Source of the DNA: an uncultured Chthonomonas sp.
GTDB lineage: Bacteria > Armatimonadota > Chthonomonadetes > Chthonomonadales > CAJBBX01
Length of the DNA: 64,000 nt
Assembly: GCA_903951425.1 (NCBI GenBank)
Contig: CAJBBX010000028.1
Location: 1-64,000 of the forward strand
Direction of reading: 5' to 3'
Part shown: positions 18,108-26,700 of the stretch, piece by piece
How positions within the stretch are numbered: the stretch's first letter is position 1
How the letters are laid out: every line of letters starts with the position of its first letter
Translations under genes and position numbers: made by a program
The notes under the pieces: generated by a model
The model's database searches: none
What the model saw: only the letters and a program-made list of their open reading frames with translations
What the model was told of the DNA's origin: nothing

Positions 18108-18689
18108 CTACACCGCCTCAGGTTCAGTGGAAGTCAGGGCCGGAGGCGCGGGGCGGGGCCGCTTTGCCTTTTTCGGAGCAGGCTCCGAGGCGAGCATGTA
18201 GGCGCCGGACTGAAGCGTCTCGACTGCGCCGCCCTTGCGGAACGTGCGCCACTGCGAAACGAAGTTGCGGTAGAGCGTCTTGCGTAGCCTCTGCTGCGCC
18301 GCGGCCGCCATGGCCAGGCCGACTACGCTCTCCAGGTCTCGTCCTGCCGCGCCGACGGTCTCGCCGCCCGTGACCAGCGGAGCCAACTCCCTTCGGGCCT
18401 GTCCGGCCAGCTCAGGGGCGAGGACGTCTGCGTCGTGGATCTCGCCCAGGGTCTCCTGGAGCTGCTTAACGGCCTCGACCAGGCTGTCCAGGCCACCGCC
18501 CGAGTATGGCGCGAAGATCTCCATGGTATACCGGAGTCGCTTGGCCGCGATGCGCATGGCGTGCAGCTCGGTGACGTAGGCGGGATCGCGGATGAAGGGC
18601 TCCCACTCGAGCATCTCCGACAGCCGCTGGGCGATCCAGCCCTGGGCGCAATCGCGGAGGTCGTCTGCCGGCATGAAGGGCTTAGGCAT
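18108..18689 (-). CDS. Half-CHAD protein (second helical half)
   Basis: The 193-residue product contains one CHAD helical bundle repeat: ELHAMRIAAKRLRYTMEIFAP at about 41-61 carries the H-x-x-R...K-R-x-R-Y motif of the second half of a canonical CHAD domain, followed by LQETLGEIHDADVL. CHAD domains bind polyphosphate through such basic residues. A strong GAGGAGG site lies 6 bases before the ATG inside the preceding gene, and the two genes overlap by 8 bases (ATGCCTAA). The tail is Pro/Lys-rich. With the upstream gene it would rebuild a whole CHAD domain. Confidence 0.8.
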   Translation of the reverse strand: MPKPFMPADDLRDCAQGWIAQRLSEMLEWEPFIRDPAYVTELHAMRIAAKRLRYTMEIFAPYSGGGLDSLVEAVKQLQETLGEIHDADVLAPELAGQARRELAPLVTGGETVGAAGRDLESVVGLAMAAAAQQRLRKTLYRNFVSQWRTFRKGGAVETLQSGAYMLASEPAPKKAKRPRPAPPALTSTEPEAV

Positions 18690-19206
18690 GTGCAGCCTCC
18701 TCGGCGGGCGCCGGCTCGGACGGCTCGGCTTCGGCCGGCGGCCTGGGCGCGAGGCCGGCGCTGATCACCGCCAGCAGGGCCGGTAGGTCGCGCTTCTCCA
18801 GCCGGACCAGCGCAGCGCCCACGGCCTTCTGCTGCCGCCGGCGCTCGGTTCGCTTGGCGGCGACGAGCGCCATGATGCCGGCCTGCCTCTTTGTCGGCTG
18901 GGCATTGGCCAGGGCCTCCAGCGAACCGATCATCACGTCCAGGTCGCGCGCGGTGCCCAGGGCGCGCGTCACCAAGCGCACTTCGGTGGCGAACTTAACG
19001 AAAGCCGATGACGGGAACTGCTCGCCGAAGACCGAAACGGCGGCCCGCAACCGGCGCGAGGCTACCCGCATATCGTGGACGGCCTCGATGTCGGCGCCGA
19101 GGCGGACCCGGGCAGCGTGGGACAGCATCACTTCGAGCCGCTGTTTCAGCACGGTCTCGGCGCATTGCGCCAGCGAGATCGCTTCGGCGCCGTCAGGATC
19201 GGCCAT
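18682..19206 (-). CDS. Half-CHAD protein (first helical half)
   Basis: The 174-residue product has the first CHAD repeat: EAVHDMRVASRRLRAAVSVF at about 41-60, then TRALGTARDLDVMIG, the usual order of a CHAD N-terminal half. It ends in a Pro/Glu/Ala-rich tail of about 22 residues that looks like a linker. The start has AGGAG 7 bases upstream. It is the first gene of the minus-strand operon running to maf. Polyphosphate binding is the family activity; no ppk gene is in this window. Confidence 0.8.
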   Translation of the reverse strand: MADPDGAEAISLAQCAETVLKQRLEVMLSHAARVRLGADIEAVHDMRVASRRLRAAVSVFGEQFPSSAFVKFATEVRLVTRALGTARDLDVMIGSLEALANAQPTKRQAGIMALVAAKRTERRRQQKAVGAALVRLEKRDLPALLAVISAGLAPRPPAEAEPSEPAPAEEAAHA

Positions 19207-19311
19207 TAAGCGCTCCTATCTCCGGGTACGGCGACCCGGGCAACACCCTCACGGTACCCCAAAGCCGGTGGCTCGGCACGTCCTCAGCGGTTCGCTCCTT
19301 ACGCTCCGGCG

Positions 19312-19340
19312 TTGACACCCGGCGACGCCGTAGGTATCCT
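19312..19340 (+). promoter_or_regulatory. Near-consensus promoter of proline dehydrogenase
   Basis: TTGACA at 19312-19317 is followed after exactly 17 bases by TATCCT at 19335-19340. Transcription would begin near 19347, giving a 24-base leader with GGAG before the GTG start. The same TATCCT -10 is seen in front of pyrR. Confidence 0.75.
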
Positions 19341-19370
19341 CTTGTTGCACCTTGTGTATGGAGTAGTCCA

Positions 19371-20285
19371 GTGATCTTACGCTCGCTCTTGCTGCGATTG
19401 GCGGACAGCGCTTGGGCTGAGCGCGTCATACGGCAGAACGCCATGTCGGCCGGCCTCGTCAGGCGATTCGTGGCCGGCGATGACATGCAGTCCACGGTGG
19501 AACCTGTCCGTGCGTTGAACGCCCAGGGCGTTGCCGTCTCGCTGGACTGCCTGGGCGAGAACGTCACCGTTCCGGCAGACTCCGATCGTTTCGCCGAATA
19601 CTATCACGAGTTGTTGGCCTTCATCGCCCGACACGACCTCCACGCGGGCATCTCCCTGAAGCTGACGCAGTTGGGCCTTGATATCGACCCGTCCATGGCC
19701 CAGCGTAACCTTATCAGTATCGTCGAAGCCGCCGCAGGCGTCAAGCGGTTCGTGCGGATCGACATGGAGGCGTCGGGCTACGTCGACCGCACCCTGGCGG
19801 TGTTCTATGCCGCGCTGGCGGAGCGCCCCAATGTGGGCATCGTGGTTCAGGCATGCTTGCACCGGACGCACGCTGATGTGGAGAAGCTGGTGCAGGCAGG
19901 CGCGCAGGTCAGACTGGTGAAGGGCGCCTATCGGGAGCTACCGTCCGTGGCCGTGCAGGCGACCCGCGAGATCAGGGCCAACTTCTCCGCAATGGCCACG
20001 CAACTGATGGCGGGACGCGCCTACACTGCCATCGCGACGCATGACGACACGCTGGTCGAATCAGCGCTGGCAGCGGCGGAAGGGCTTGGGCTCGCCAGGG
20101 ACCGGTACGAGTTCCAGGTGCTGTATGGCATGCGCCGCGACCTGCAGGAGAGCCTCGTGGCCCGCGGCAACCGGATGCGCGTCTACATGCCGTTTGGCAC
20201 CCACTGGTACGGGTACCTTACTCGCAGGCTTGCGGAGCGGCCGGCCAATCTCTGGTTCTTCCTGCGCAATGCTGCGCGGCGCTGA
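19371..20285 (+). CDS. putA/fadM-like PRODH: Proline dehydrogenase (monofunctional)
   Basis: The 304-residue flavoenzyme oxidises proline to pyrroline-5-carboxylate. Its size is that of the stand-alone bacterial PRODH of Thermus/Deinococcus/Bacillus type. Visible motifs are SLKLTQLGLD, FVRIDMEASGYVDRTL, VVQACLHRT, RLVKGAYRE and the terminal YGMRRDLQESL with R-x-Y-x-P-F-G-T-H-W-Y-G-Y. The start is GTG 19371, supported by a GGAG site and a promoter; the frame is open upstream into the divergent CHAD gene but that is shadow. No P5C dehydrogenase gene is adjacent, so the second step must be encoded elsewhere. Confidence 0.92.
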   Translation: MILRSLLLRLADSAWAERVIRQNAMSAGLVRRFVAGDDMQSTVEPVRALNAQGVAVSLDCLGENVTVPADSDRFAEYYHELLAFIARHDLHAGISLKLTQLGLDIDPSMAQRNLISIVEAAAGVKRFVRIDMEASGYVDRTLAVFYAALAERPNVGIVVQACLHRTHADVEKLVQAGAQVRLVKGAYRELPSVAVQATREIRANFSAMATQLMAGRAYTAIATHDDTLVESALAAAEGLGLARDRYEFQVLYGMRRDLQESLVARGNRMRVYMPFGTHWYGYLTRRLAERPANLWFFLRNAARR

Positions 20286-20298
20286 GGTCGCTGCCGAC

Positions 20299-20742
20299 AT
20301 GGACGGGATTGACAACGTATTACTGGGTGGCGGCGGGTCCGGTCGCTACGCCCGCTTCTGCGCCTTGGCGGCGCCGATAGTGGGCGCGGTGCTGTGTGTG
20401 GTGGGCGCGTGCCTGGAGTGGGATCGAGCCGTGCCGGCCTGGGCTGTCGGAGCGTTCGCGGTAGCGCCGGCGCCGGTCACGGCATTCGGCCTCGCTGTGG
20501 GCCGCGCCTCCGTGGGCTGGCTCATCTGCGCCGCTGCGATCGGCTCGCTGGCGTCCATGTGGGCCTTGCCGGGGAGCGCGAGCTCCTATACAGGTGTGCG
20601 CCGCCTGCGCCTTGCTGCTGCCGCGCTCATCGTCGCGCTGGCGCTGCTCCATGCTGCGCCGCATGTAGGTGTCATTGTCACTGCTCTCGGCGCCGCACTG
20701 GTGGCGGTGGGGGCTGCCCCTGTCTGCGGAGGTCGTGCATGA
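20299..20742 (+). CDS. Small membrane protein, unknown function
   Basis: A 147-residue product starts MDGIDNVLLGGGGSGRYARF and has about four hydrophobic stretches (near 20-42, 50-68, 72-90 and 105-140) separated by short polar loops. I recognise no family. It lies 13 bases after proline dehydrogenase and its stop overlaps the next start by 4 bases (ATGA), so it is probably translated. An alternative ATG about 30 bases upstream, overlapping the proline dehydrogenase stop, is possible. Codon bias resembles its neighbours. Confidence 0.6.
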   Translation: MDGIDNVLLGGGGSGRYARFCALAAPIVGAVLCVVGACLEWDRAVPAWAVGAFAVAPAPVTAFGLAVGRASVGWLICAAAIGSLASMWALPGSASSYTGVRRLRLAAAALIVALALLHAAPHVGVIVTALGAALVAVGAAPVCGGRA

Positions 20743-23261
20743 AAGCTGTGATCATGGCCGGCGGCGAAGGTACGAGGCTTCGGCCCCTGACCGCGCGCCG
20801 CCCGAAGCCGCTGGCGCCCGTGATGAACCTGCCGATCATGGAGCACTCGGTGAACCTCCTTCGGCAGCACGGCATCACAGACATCCTCTTCACGCTGTAT
20901 TACATGGCGGACGAGATCGAGGGCTACTTCGGCGACGGCTCGCGCTGGGGCGTGAAGTTCCAGAGCGCGATCCAGGACACACCGTTGGGCACAGCAGGCG
21001 GCCTCATGTTGAAGAAGGAGTTCCTCAGCGATGAGACCTTCATCATCATCAGCGGCGACGCCCTGACCGACCTGGACATCACCCGGGCCCTGCAGTTCCA
21101 TCGCGATCGGCAGTCCGAGGCCACCCTGGTCCTCTCGCAGGTACCCAACCCCCTGGAGTTCGGCGTCGTCATCACCGATGAGGTGGGGCGCATCCGACGG
21201 TTCCTGGAGAAGCCCAGCTGGGGCGAGGTCTTCTCGGACACGGTTAACACCGGCATGTATATCCTGGAGCCGAGCGTCCTCGAGCGCATGGAACTGGGCC
21301 AAAACTACGACTGGAGCCAGGACATCTTCCCGGCCATGCTGGCTGAGGGGCGGTCCATCCACGGTTACATCATGGATGGCTACTGGTGCGACGTGGGCAA
21401 TCTGAACCAGTACCGCGAGGCCCAGTACGCCGCGCTGGACGGCCGCGTGAAAATGCAGGTGCCGGGCGTGAAGGTCGGTGATGTCTGGACGGGTTCCGGA
21501 TGCCGCATATCGCCCTCCGCAGTGATCGATGGCCCGGTCCTCATCGGCAACAACGTGACCATCAAGGACGGCGCCCGCGTTGGGCCCTCCAGCGTCATCG
21601 GTGACAACACAATCATCGAGGAGGGCGCCAGAGTCGTCCGCAGCGTGCTGTGGGAGAACAACTACATCGGCGCCAATACGCTGGTCTCGGGCGCCACGGT
21701 CTGCTCCAGTTGCGTGATCAAGCGCGACTCCGAGGTCCAGGAAGGCGCGGCCATCGGTGAGAAGTGCCGGATCGACCGCGAGTCCACCGTGCGCTCCAAC
21801 ATCAAGCTGTGGCCCGACAAGGTGGTTGAGGCGGGTTCCACGGTGACCATGAGCCTCGTCTGGGGCAACAAGTGGTCAGGGGCCCTCTTCCGCGACCTGG
21901 GAGTGGCGGGGATCGCGAATATCGAGATCAACCCGGAGTTCGCCTCGAAGCTGGGCGCGGCGTTCGGCGCTACCCTCAAGCCCGGCAGTAACGTCATGGT
22001 CGCCCGCGACTCCGGCCTCGCATCACGCATGGTGAAGCGCGCCATGGTCGCAGGGCTTATGTCCGTCGGCTGCAATGTGGTGAACCTGCGCTCGACGCCG
22101 CTACCGGTCATGCGCTTCTCGCTGAACCGGAGCCGTTCGGCGGCCGGCGGCGTCTACGTCCGCCTGGCGCCGGACAACCCGCGCGCGTTGATGATCGAGA
22201 TATTCGACGCGAACGGGGTCTACCTCTCCCGCGCCTCCGAGCGCAAGGTCGAGTCGGTCTTCTATCGGGAGGACTACGCCCGAGCCGACGCCGAGCAGAT
22301 CGGCTCGCTGGAGTACGGCGTCCGCAACCTGGAGGTCTACAACGATACCCTCGTGGGCCAACTTCGGTCAGAGGAGGACGATGAGCCACTGACCCAGAAG
22401 GTCGTGGCGGACTTCTCGTTCTCCAGGGTGGCCAACGTGAACGCGGAGGCCTACGGTCGCATGGGCCTCGACGTCACCTCGCTGAACGCCTTCACCGACC
22501 CGCGCAAGACGCCTCGGAAGGTGGAGGACCGTGCGGGCATCCTCAGCAATCTGGCCAGTATCGTCACCGCGCTACGCGCTGATGTGGGCGTCATGTTCGA
22601 GAACGACGGCGAGCGCTTCTGCGCGGTCGACCATACCGGCGCCGTGATCGAGGGCGAGAAGCTCCTCTTGCTGATGGTTGCGCTGGTCGGCCGGACCGTG
22701 AAGCCGGCCGCGATCGCCGTGCCCGTCTCGGCTCCCTCCTGCGTTGAGAACATCGCGGCTCTCCATGGCGCCGCGGTGGTGCGCACGAAGACGGATGTCC
22801 GGTCGCTGATGGCGGCAGCGTCCAAGCAGGCCGGCGGCGATGTCCACCTGGCGGCCGACGCATCGGGCGGGTTCATCTTCCCCGGCTTCACCACATCGTT
22901 CGACGCCATTTACTCGTTCGGCAAGCTGCTGAAGATGCTCAAGGAGCAGGGGCTGAACCTCCATGAGTTCGTGGCCGAGTTGCCGGAGACGACCACCGAG
23001 ATGGCGGAAATTCGCTGCCCATGGGATGCCAAGGGCGTCATCATGCGCTCGCTGATCGAAGAGGCCGAGCAGGCCGGGCAAGTGGAGTTGATCGACGGCG
23101 TGAAGGTGATCGACGCCGGAGGATGGACCCTGGTAGTTCCGCACAGCTCGGACCCGTGCATCCACGTCTACGCGGAAGCCGGCACGCGTGAGGCATCCAA
23201 GGCCAGGGTGGCGGCGACTTCGGAGCGCATCTGCGCTCTGCGCGATCAGGCGCGCCGGTAG
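20739..23261 (+). CDS. Sugar-1-phosphate nucleotidyltransferase fused to degenerate phosphohexomutase
   Basis: The 840-residue protein has three parts. Residues 1-235 are a nucleotidyltransferase (MKAVIMAGGEGTRLRPLT, SGDALTDLD, FLEKPSWGE) like mannose-1-phosphate guanylyltransferase. Residues about 250-370 are a left-handed beta-helix of hexapeptide repeats (IGNNVTIKDGARVGPSSVIGDN). The remainder has the alpha-D-phosphohexomutase fold. In that last part the catalytic TASHNP serine loop is replaced by VRLAPDNP, the DGDGDR metal loop by ENDGER, and the sugar loop lacks its Glu/His, so mutase activity is unlikely. Such fusions exist in actinobacteria and cyanobacteria. A GDP-mannose role is likely, but other NDP-sugars are possible. 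The frame is open upstream, but ATG 20739 starts the conserved domain. Confidence 0.85.
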   Translation: MKAVIMAGGEGTRLRPLTARRPKPLAPVMNLPIMEHSVNLLRQHGITDILFTLYYMADEIEGYFGDGSRWGVKFQSAIQDTPLGTAGGLMLKKEFLSDETFIIISGDALTDLDITRALQFHRDRQSEATLVLSQVPNPLEFGVVITDEVGRIRRFLEKPSWGEVFSDTVNTGMYILEPSVLERMELGQNYDWSQDIFPAMLAEGRSIHGYIMDGYWCDVGNLNQYREAQYAALDGRVKMQVPGVKVGDVWTGSGCRISPSAVIDGPVLIGNNVTIKDGARVGPSSVIGDNTIIEEGARVVRSVLWENNYIGANTLVSGATVCSSCVIKRDSEVQEGAAIGEKCRIDRESTVRSNIKLWPDKVVEAGSTVTMSLVWGNKWSGALFRDLGVAGIANIEINPEFASKLGAAFGATLKPGSNVMVARDSGLASRMVKRAMVAGLMSVGCNVVNLRSTPLPVMRFSLNRSRSAAGGVYVRLAPDNPRALMIEIFDANGVYLSRASERKVESVFYREDYARADAEQIGSLEYGVRNLEVYNDTLVGQLRSEEDDEPLTQKVVADFSFSRVANVNAEAYGRMGLDVTSLNAFTDPRKTPRKVEDRAGILSNLASIVTALRADVGVMFENDGERFCAVDHTGAVIEGEKLLLLMVALVGRTVKPAAIAVPVSAPSCVENIAALHGAAVVRTKTDVRSLMAAASKQAGGDVHLAADASGGFIFPGFTTSFDAIYSFGKLLKMLKEQGLNLHEFVAELPETTTEMAEIRCPWDAKGVIMRSLIEEAEQAGQVELIDGVKVIDAGGWTLVVPHSSDPCIHVYAEAGTREASKARVAATSERICALRDQARR

Positions 23262-23287
23262 GCTCCGGGCGCCGTGGAGGTGGGCAT

Positions 23288-24271
23288 ATGGAGCGTTTCG
23301 CGTTGTCCCTCGTCGCACTGCGGCTGCCGCTGGCCGCGCTTACGTTGTTCGCGGTGACGTCAGCCGGCTGCGATGCCGTCGTGCAACAGCGGCCGCTGGC
23401 GGAGAGGCTGGGCTACAAGGCCACCGATCGTCTGCTGATCATCAACGGCGATGACTTCGGCATGTGCCATTCGGCCAACACGGCGACGATCGACTCGTTG
23501 ACGAATGGGCTCATGACCTCCGCCACGGTGATGACGCCGTGCCCCTGGTTCCTGGAAGTGGTTCGGTTCGCCAAGGCCAATCCCAAGGCCGATATCGGTG
23601 TACACCTGACGCATACCGCCGAGTGGCAGGTCTATCGCTGGGGGCCTGTGGCGCCGGTCGCCTCGGTGCCCGGCCTGGTGGACCCGCAGGGCTACCTCTG
23701 GCGTGGCGTGGAGGAGGTCTATTCCCACGCCAAGGCCGACGAGGCGCTGACCGAGGCGCGCGCCCAGCTCAAGAAGGCGTTGGACGCCGGGATCGACGTG
23801 ACCCACCTGGACTCCCACATGGGCGCCATGCAGTACAACGGCGAGTTCCACCGCCGCTACCTGCAACTGGCCATCGAGAGCAACCTGCCCGTTCGCATGG
23901 GCTCGCCCGAGACCTACGAGAAGGCCGGCTTCCCGTCGATCCGCAAGGAGACGCAGGCCCTGGGCCTCGTCTTCCCGGACAGGCTGGTCCATGAAGAGGA
24001 TCCGAAGCCCGGCGAGGCCCGGAAGGCGTTCTGGAAGCGCATCCTGGCCGACCTGAAGCCCGGCGTCACGGAGCTCTACATCCACGCCTCCGTCTTGTCG
24101 GAGGAGTCGAAGGCCACCACCAACACGTCCAAGGAGCGGGCTGAGGATTACGAGATCTTCACGCACGACCCCGAGATGAAGGACCTCGTGAAGAAGCTGG
24201 GCATCATCCGGATCGGCTACCGCGAGCTACGCGACCTCCAGCGCCGTGAGCGCGCCGCCGCCGGCAAGTAG
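23288..24271 (+). CDS. YdjC/ChbG-like polysaccharide deacetylase family protein, exported
   Basis: The 327-residue product has an N-terminal hydrophobic segment (about 8-27) ending in SAGC, a signal peptide or imperfect lipobox. The YdjC-type domain follows: LLIINGDDFGMCHSAN with the metal aspartates, ADIGVHLTHTAEW and THLDSHMGAM with metal histidines. Members remove acetyl groups from chito-oligosaccharides or other amino sugars; this longer exported subgroup is uncharacterised. It lies 26 bases after the sugar nucleotidyltransferase and the two are likely co-transcribed. A hairpin follows the stop. Confidence 0.82.
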   Translation: MERFALSLVALRLPLAALTLFAVTSAGCDAVVQQRPLAERLGYKATDRLLIINGDDFGMCHSANTATIDSLTNGLMTSATVMTPCPWFLEVVRFAKANPKADIGVHLTHTAEWQVYRWGPVAPVASVPGLVDPQGYLWRGVEEVYSHAKADEALTEARAQLKKALDAGIDVTHLDSHMGAMQYNGEFHRRYLQLAIESNLPVRMGSPETYEKAGFPSIRKETQALGLVFPDRLVHEEDPKPGEARKAFWKRILADLKPGVTELYIHASVLSEESKATTNTSKERAEDYEIFTHDPEMKDLVKKLGIIRIGYRELRDLQRRERAAAGK

Positions 24272-24285
24272 CCGCAGGAAGGCAG

Positions 24286-24310
24286 GAGCCCCGGCTCAGC
24301 GCTGGGGCTC
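24286..24310. terminator. Hairpin between convergent genes
   Basis: GAGCCCCGGC and GCTGGGGCTC form a 10-base stem with one G-U pair and a 5-base loop. It lies just after the deacetylase stop and overlaps the end of the opposing zinc-ribbon gene. No long T run follows on either strand, so this is a candidate only. Confidence 0.4.
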
Positions 24311-24457
24311 ATCCTCCTTGGGCGGCATGCCCAAGGCGTTGAGCAACGAGTTCGGGTCATCGTCGCTCAGGAGCGGGATCAGCATGGCGCTGCCGCACTC
24401 CGGGCACTTCCGGGCGTCGTCCCGGCACTCCTTTTCACACAGGGCGCAGATCAGCAT
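24296..24457 (-). CDS. Small zinc-ribbon protein
   Basis: The 53-residue product starts MLICALCEKECRDDARKCPECGSAM. Two C-x-x-C pairs (C4/C7 and C18/C21) make a rubredoxin-like zinc ribbon, and the tail is acidic. I chose ATG 24457 because a GGAGG site lies about 8 bases upstream; a start 9 codons earlier lacks one. It follows the tetraheme cytochrome gene on the same strand. The function is unknown; such ribbons are often accessory subunits or nucleic-acid binders. Confidence 0.65.
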   Translation of the reverse strand: MLICALCEKECRDDARKCPECGSAMLIPLLSDDDPNSLLNALGMPPKEDEPQR

Positions 24458-24493
24458 CGGGTCTCCCTCCTCGCTACGGCGCATGGCCGCGGA

Positions 24494-25789
24494 TCAGTGG
24501 CGTATGCGGGACCAGTAGGCCTCGCGGTTGAACCTGGGGCTGTGCTCCGGCACATGGCAAGCGGCGCAGGAAGCCATGGCGCCAGGTCGCATGGGCATTT
24601 TGGCATCTGCCGCATGCGCCTTGCCCGGCCCGTGGCAGTTCTCGCAACCCACGCGGGCCAGCTCGCTTTTTTCGCCCGGCGCGTAGCCGCCCACGCTATA
24701 GAGTCCGACCACGTGGCATGGCAGGCATTCCGGGTCTGTCTCCTGCCCTGTCTTCCGCAAGGCCGACAGCGCGTCGGCATGGCGGCTGCTGCTCCAGGCG
24801 CGGTGGGCCGCGGCGTGGCACGTCGAGCATGCGGCAGAGCCCACATACCCGGATCCCGGCGGCAACGGCATCCGGGGTAGCTGATCTGCCAGCCCCTCAT
24901 CGCGCACCCGGCGCACATAGGCAGCGTGGATCCGGCGCTGAACCGCGTCTTCGGGAATCGTGGGCCCCAGACGTACCACGCCACCCGGTGCGCCGGCCTT
25001 GAGCCCTGCCCAGGCGATGGCCTTACCGTCGCTTCCGGCGCAGAGGGTGCGGATGCCGTCGTTGTGGCCCACGGCCTCGGTGCTGTGAGCGGTGACCACC
25101 AGGTCGAATCCGCCCGCCGACCGGGCCACTGTCGCGCCGCGCTCGGCCGGGCCATGGTAGAGCAGCACGCGGTACGCGTAGCCTGTCAGCGCGGCGCGAC
25201 CTCGGCTCGCGGCGTCCGCCGCCGGGGTCAGCTTGAACCCTGCCGAGGCGGCGCTGCTTGCACCCAGCGCCTCGTCCAGCACGCCGACGAACCCCACGCG
25301 CACCGCCGACTTGCCGCCGGCCAGGACGACCGTGGCTGTGAGCCCGCCGACGGCGCCGCCGTCGGCTGTCTGGAGGTTGCCTGCCAGAACCTTGCCGGGG
25401 AAGCGCGCCTTGAGCGAACTGAGGTAAGCCGGACCTAGCAGCAGGTCGCGCTCGCCGAGGTTCCAGATGCGAGCGCCCATGGCGCCGATCATCTCGACGG
25501 CCGCCTCGGCCTTGATCTCATCCTGCCGCCCCGCGGCAGGCGTCAGGTCACCCTGGTCCACTAGGACCGCCTGCCGGCCGGATCGCAGCCGTCCGATCGC
25601 CGTGGCCCGCCGGGGCATTCCGCCCATCATGGGCTCCGAGCAGCCGCAGGGCGTCAGCTTGCCGTTGGTTTCGCCTGCGACGATGATCACCGCCTCCGGC
25701 CGCGGCTCAGTGACGGTCACTGCGCCCGCAAGCGCCACCGAAGCCGCTAGAGCCGAGCAAGCGGCCAGGCGTCCTGTCCGACCGGTCAC
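24494..25789 (-). CDS. Exported tetraheme cytochrome c with phosphoesterase-like N-terminal domain
   Basis: The 431-residue product has a signal peptide (about 1-24). A 5'-nucleotidase/UshA-like segment follows, with AGETNGKLTPCGCSEPMMGGMPRRATAIG, LVDQGDLTP and NLGERDLLLG. The canonical metal motifs (D-x-H, GNHE) are replaced, so the domain is probably not a phosphatase. The C-terminal 130 residues hold four c-type heme sites: CSTCH, CLPCH, CENCH and CAACH, with extra histidines as possible distal ligands. This resembles cytochrome c554-like and PCGC-motif fusions of planctomycetes. It should act as a periplasmic electron carrier. It overlaps the MBL gene start region by 4 bases. Confidence 0.83.
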   Translation of the reverse strand: MTGRTGRLAACSALAASVALAGAVTVTEPRPEAVIIVAGETNGKLTPCGCSEPMMGGMPRRATAIGRLRSGRQAVLVDQGDLTPAAGRQDEIKAEAAVEMIGAMGARIWNLGERDLLLGPAYLSSLKARFPGKVLAGNLQTADGGAVGGLTATVVLAGGKSAVRVGFVGVLDEALGASSAASAGFKLTPAADAASRGRAALTGYAYRVLLYHGPAERGATVARSAGGFDLVVTAHSTEAVGHNDGIRTLCAGSDGKAIAWAGLKAGAPGGVVRLGPTIPEDAVQRRIHAAYVRRVRDEGLADQLPRMPLPPGSGYVGSAACSTCHAAAHRAWSSSRHADALSALRKTGQETDPECLPCHVVGLYSVGGYAPGEKSELARVGCENCHGPGKAHAADAKMPMRPGAMASCAACHVPEHSPRFNREAYWSRIRH

Positions 25790-26700
25790 GGTGTTGCTCC
25801 TGCGGCGGCACGGCCCCGCTGCGGTGTGATCGTGAGGCGCGTCCCGTCCGTCCGGACCGAGACGGCGCCGTTGCGGTCCGTGCGGTAGACCCGCGCCCCG
25901 TACTTCCGCAACGCCGTCAGCACGGTCGGATGCGGGTGCCCGTAGCGGTTGCGCCTGCCCACGGAGATCACGGCATGGGTGGGCCGCACCGCGTTGAGCC
26001 AGGCCTCGGCGGATGCCGACCGGCTGCCGTGGTGCGAGACCTTCAGCACGTCGGAACGAACGGGCAGACGCGCTTGCAGCATATCGCGCTCTGCCTCTGC
26101 CTCGGCGTCGGCCTCCATCAGGATGCTCCGTACTCCATAGGTGAGCCGCAGGACCAGGCTTCGGTTGTTGTCGGTCGCCTCGTCCCCGTCGGCGCGCTCG
26201 GCCGACGGGTTCAGCACCTGGAGCCGCACCTTCGGGCCCAGCTGCACGGTCTGTCCCCGGCTCAGCCAGCGCAGGCGCACGGATGGATCGGGCTTCCGAC
26301 GGCTGGCAACCGCGGCGGCGGCGTCCTCGGGCTGTCCGGTCATGGGCGCCGGGAGGAGCAGCGATTTGGGCGAGAAGAGGCTCAGGAGCGTCTCGGCGCC
26401 GCCGGCGTGGTCGTCGTCCGAGTGCGTGACGATGAGGCCGTCCAGCCGGTTGACGCCCAGGGATCGCAGATGGGGCGCCAGAACGCTGCGACTGAGGTCC
26501 GAGTTGGCGGTCGACCGACCGGTATCGACGGCCAACGTCAGGCCGTTCGGAGCCCGCACCACGGCGGCGTCTCCCTGCCCCACATCCAGGAACGTCACCG
26601 ATAGCATCCCATCCGCGGCGGGCGGGCGGTTGGCCACCATCACGGCGGCTCCGGCAGCGGCCATGGCGGCGGCGGCCGGCAGCAGACGTCGCGGGTTCAT
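25786..26700 (-). CDS. Stand-alone ComEC-type metallo-beta-lactamase-fold protein
   Basis: The 304-residue product starts MNPRRLLPAAAAMAAAGAAVM with a hydrophobic export or anchor segment. The MBL fold has FLDVGQGDAAVVRAP, THSDDDHAGGAE (the H-x-D-D-H zinc motif as HSDDDH) and KVSHHGSRSASAE. This is the module normally fused to the C-terminus of ComEC, which degrades or handles the non-transported DNA strand. ATG 26700 overlaps the comEC stop by 4 bases and has AGGAGG 8 bases upstream; earlier in-frame starts lie inside comEC. Confidence 0.87.
   Translation of the reverse strand: MNPRRLLPAAAAMAAAGAAVMVANRPPAADGMLSVTFLDVGQGDAAVVRAPNGLTLAVDTGRSTANSDLSRSVLAPHLRSLGVNRLDGLIVTHSDDDHAGGAETLLSLFSPKSLLLPAPMTGQPEDAAAAVASRRKPDPSVRLRWLSRGQTVQLGPKVRLQVLNPSAERADGDEATDNNRSLVLRLTYGVRSILMEADAEAEAERDMLQARLPVRSDVLKVSHHGSRSASAEAWLNAVRPTHAVISVGRRNRYGHPHPTVLTALRKYGARVYRTDRNGAVSVRTDGTRLTITPQRGRAAAGATP

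Noticed and set aside
18682-18689. Programmed frameshift joining the two CHAD halves
   Set aside because: There is no slippery heptamer or following structure that I can see, and a strong ribosome site plus ATG explains the second frame. I keep two coupled genes, while noting that a recent mutation cannot be excluded.
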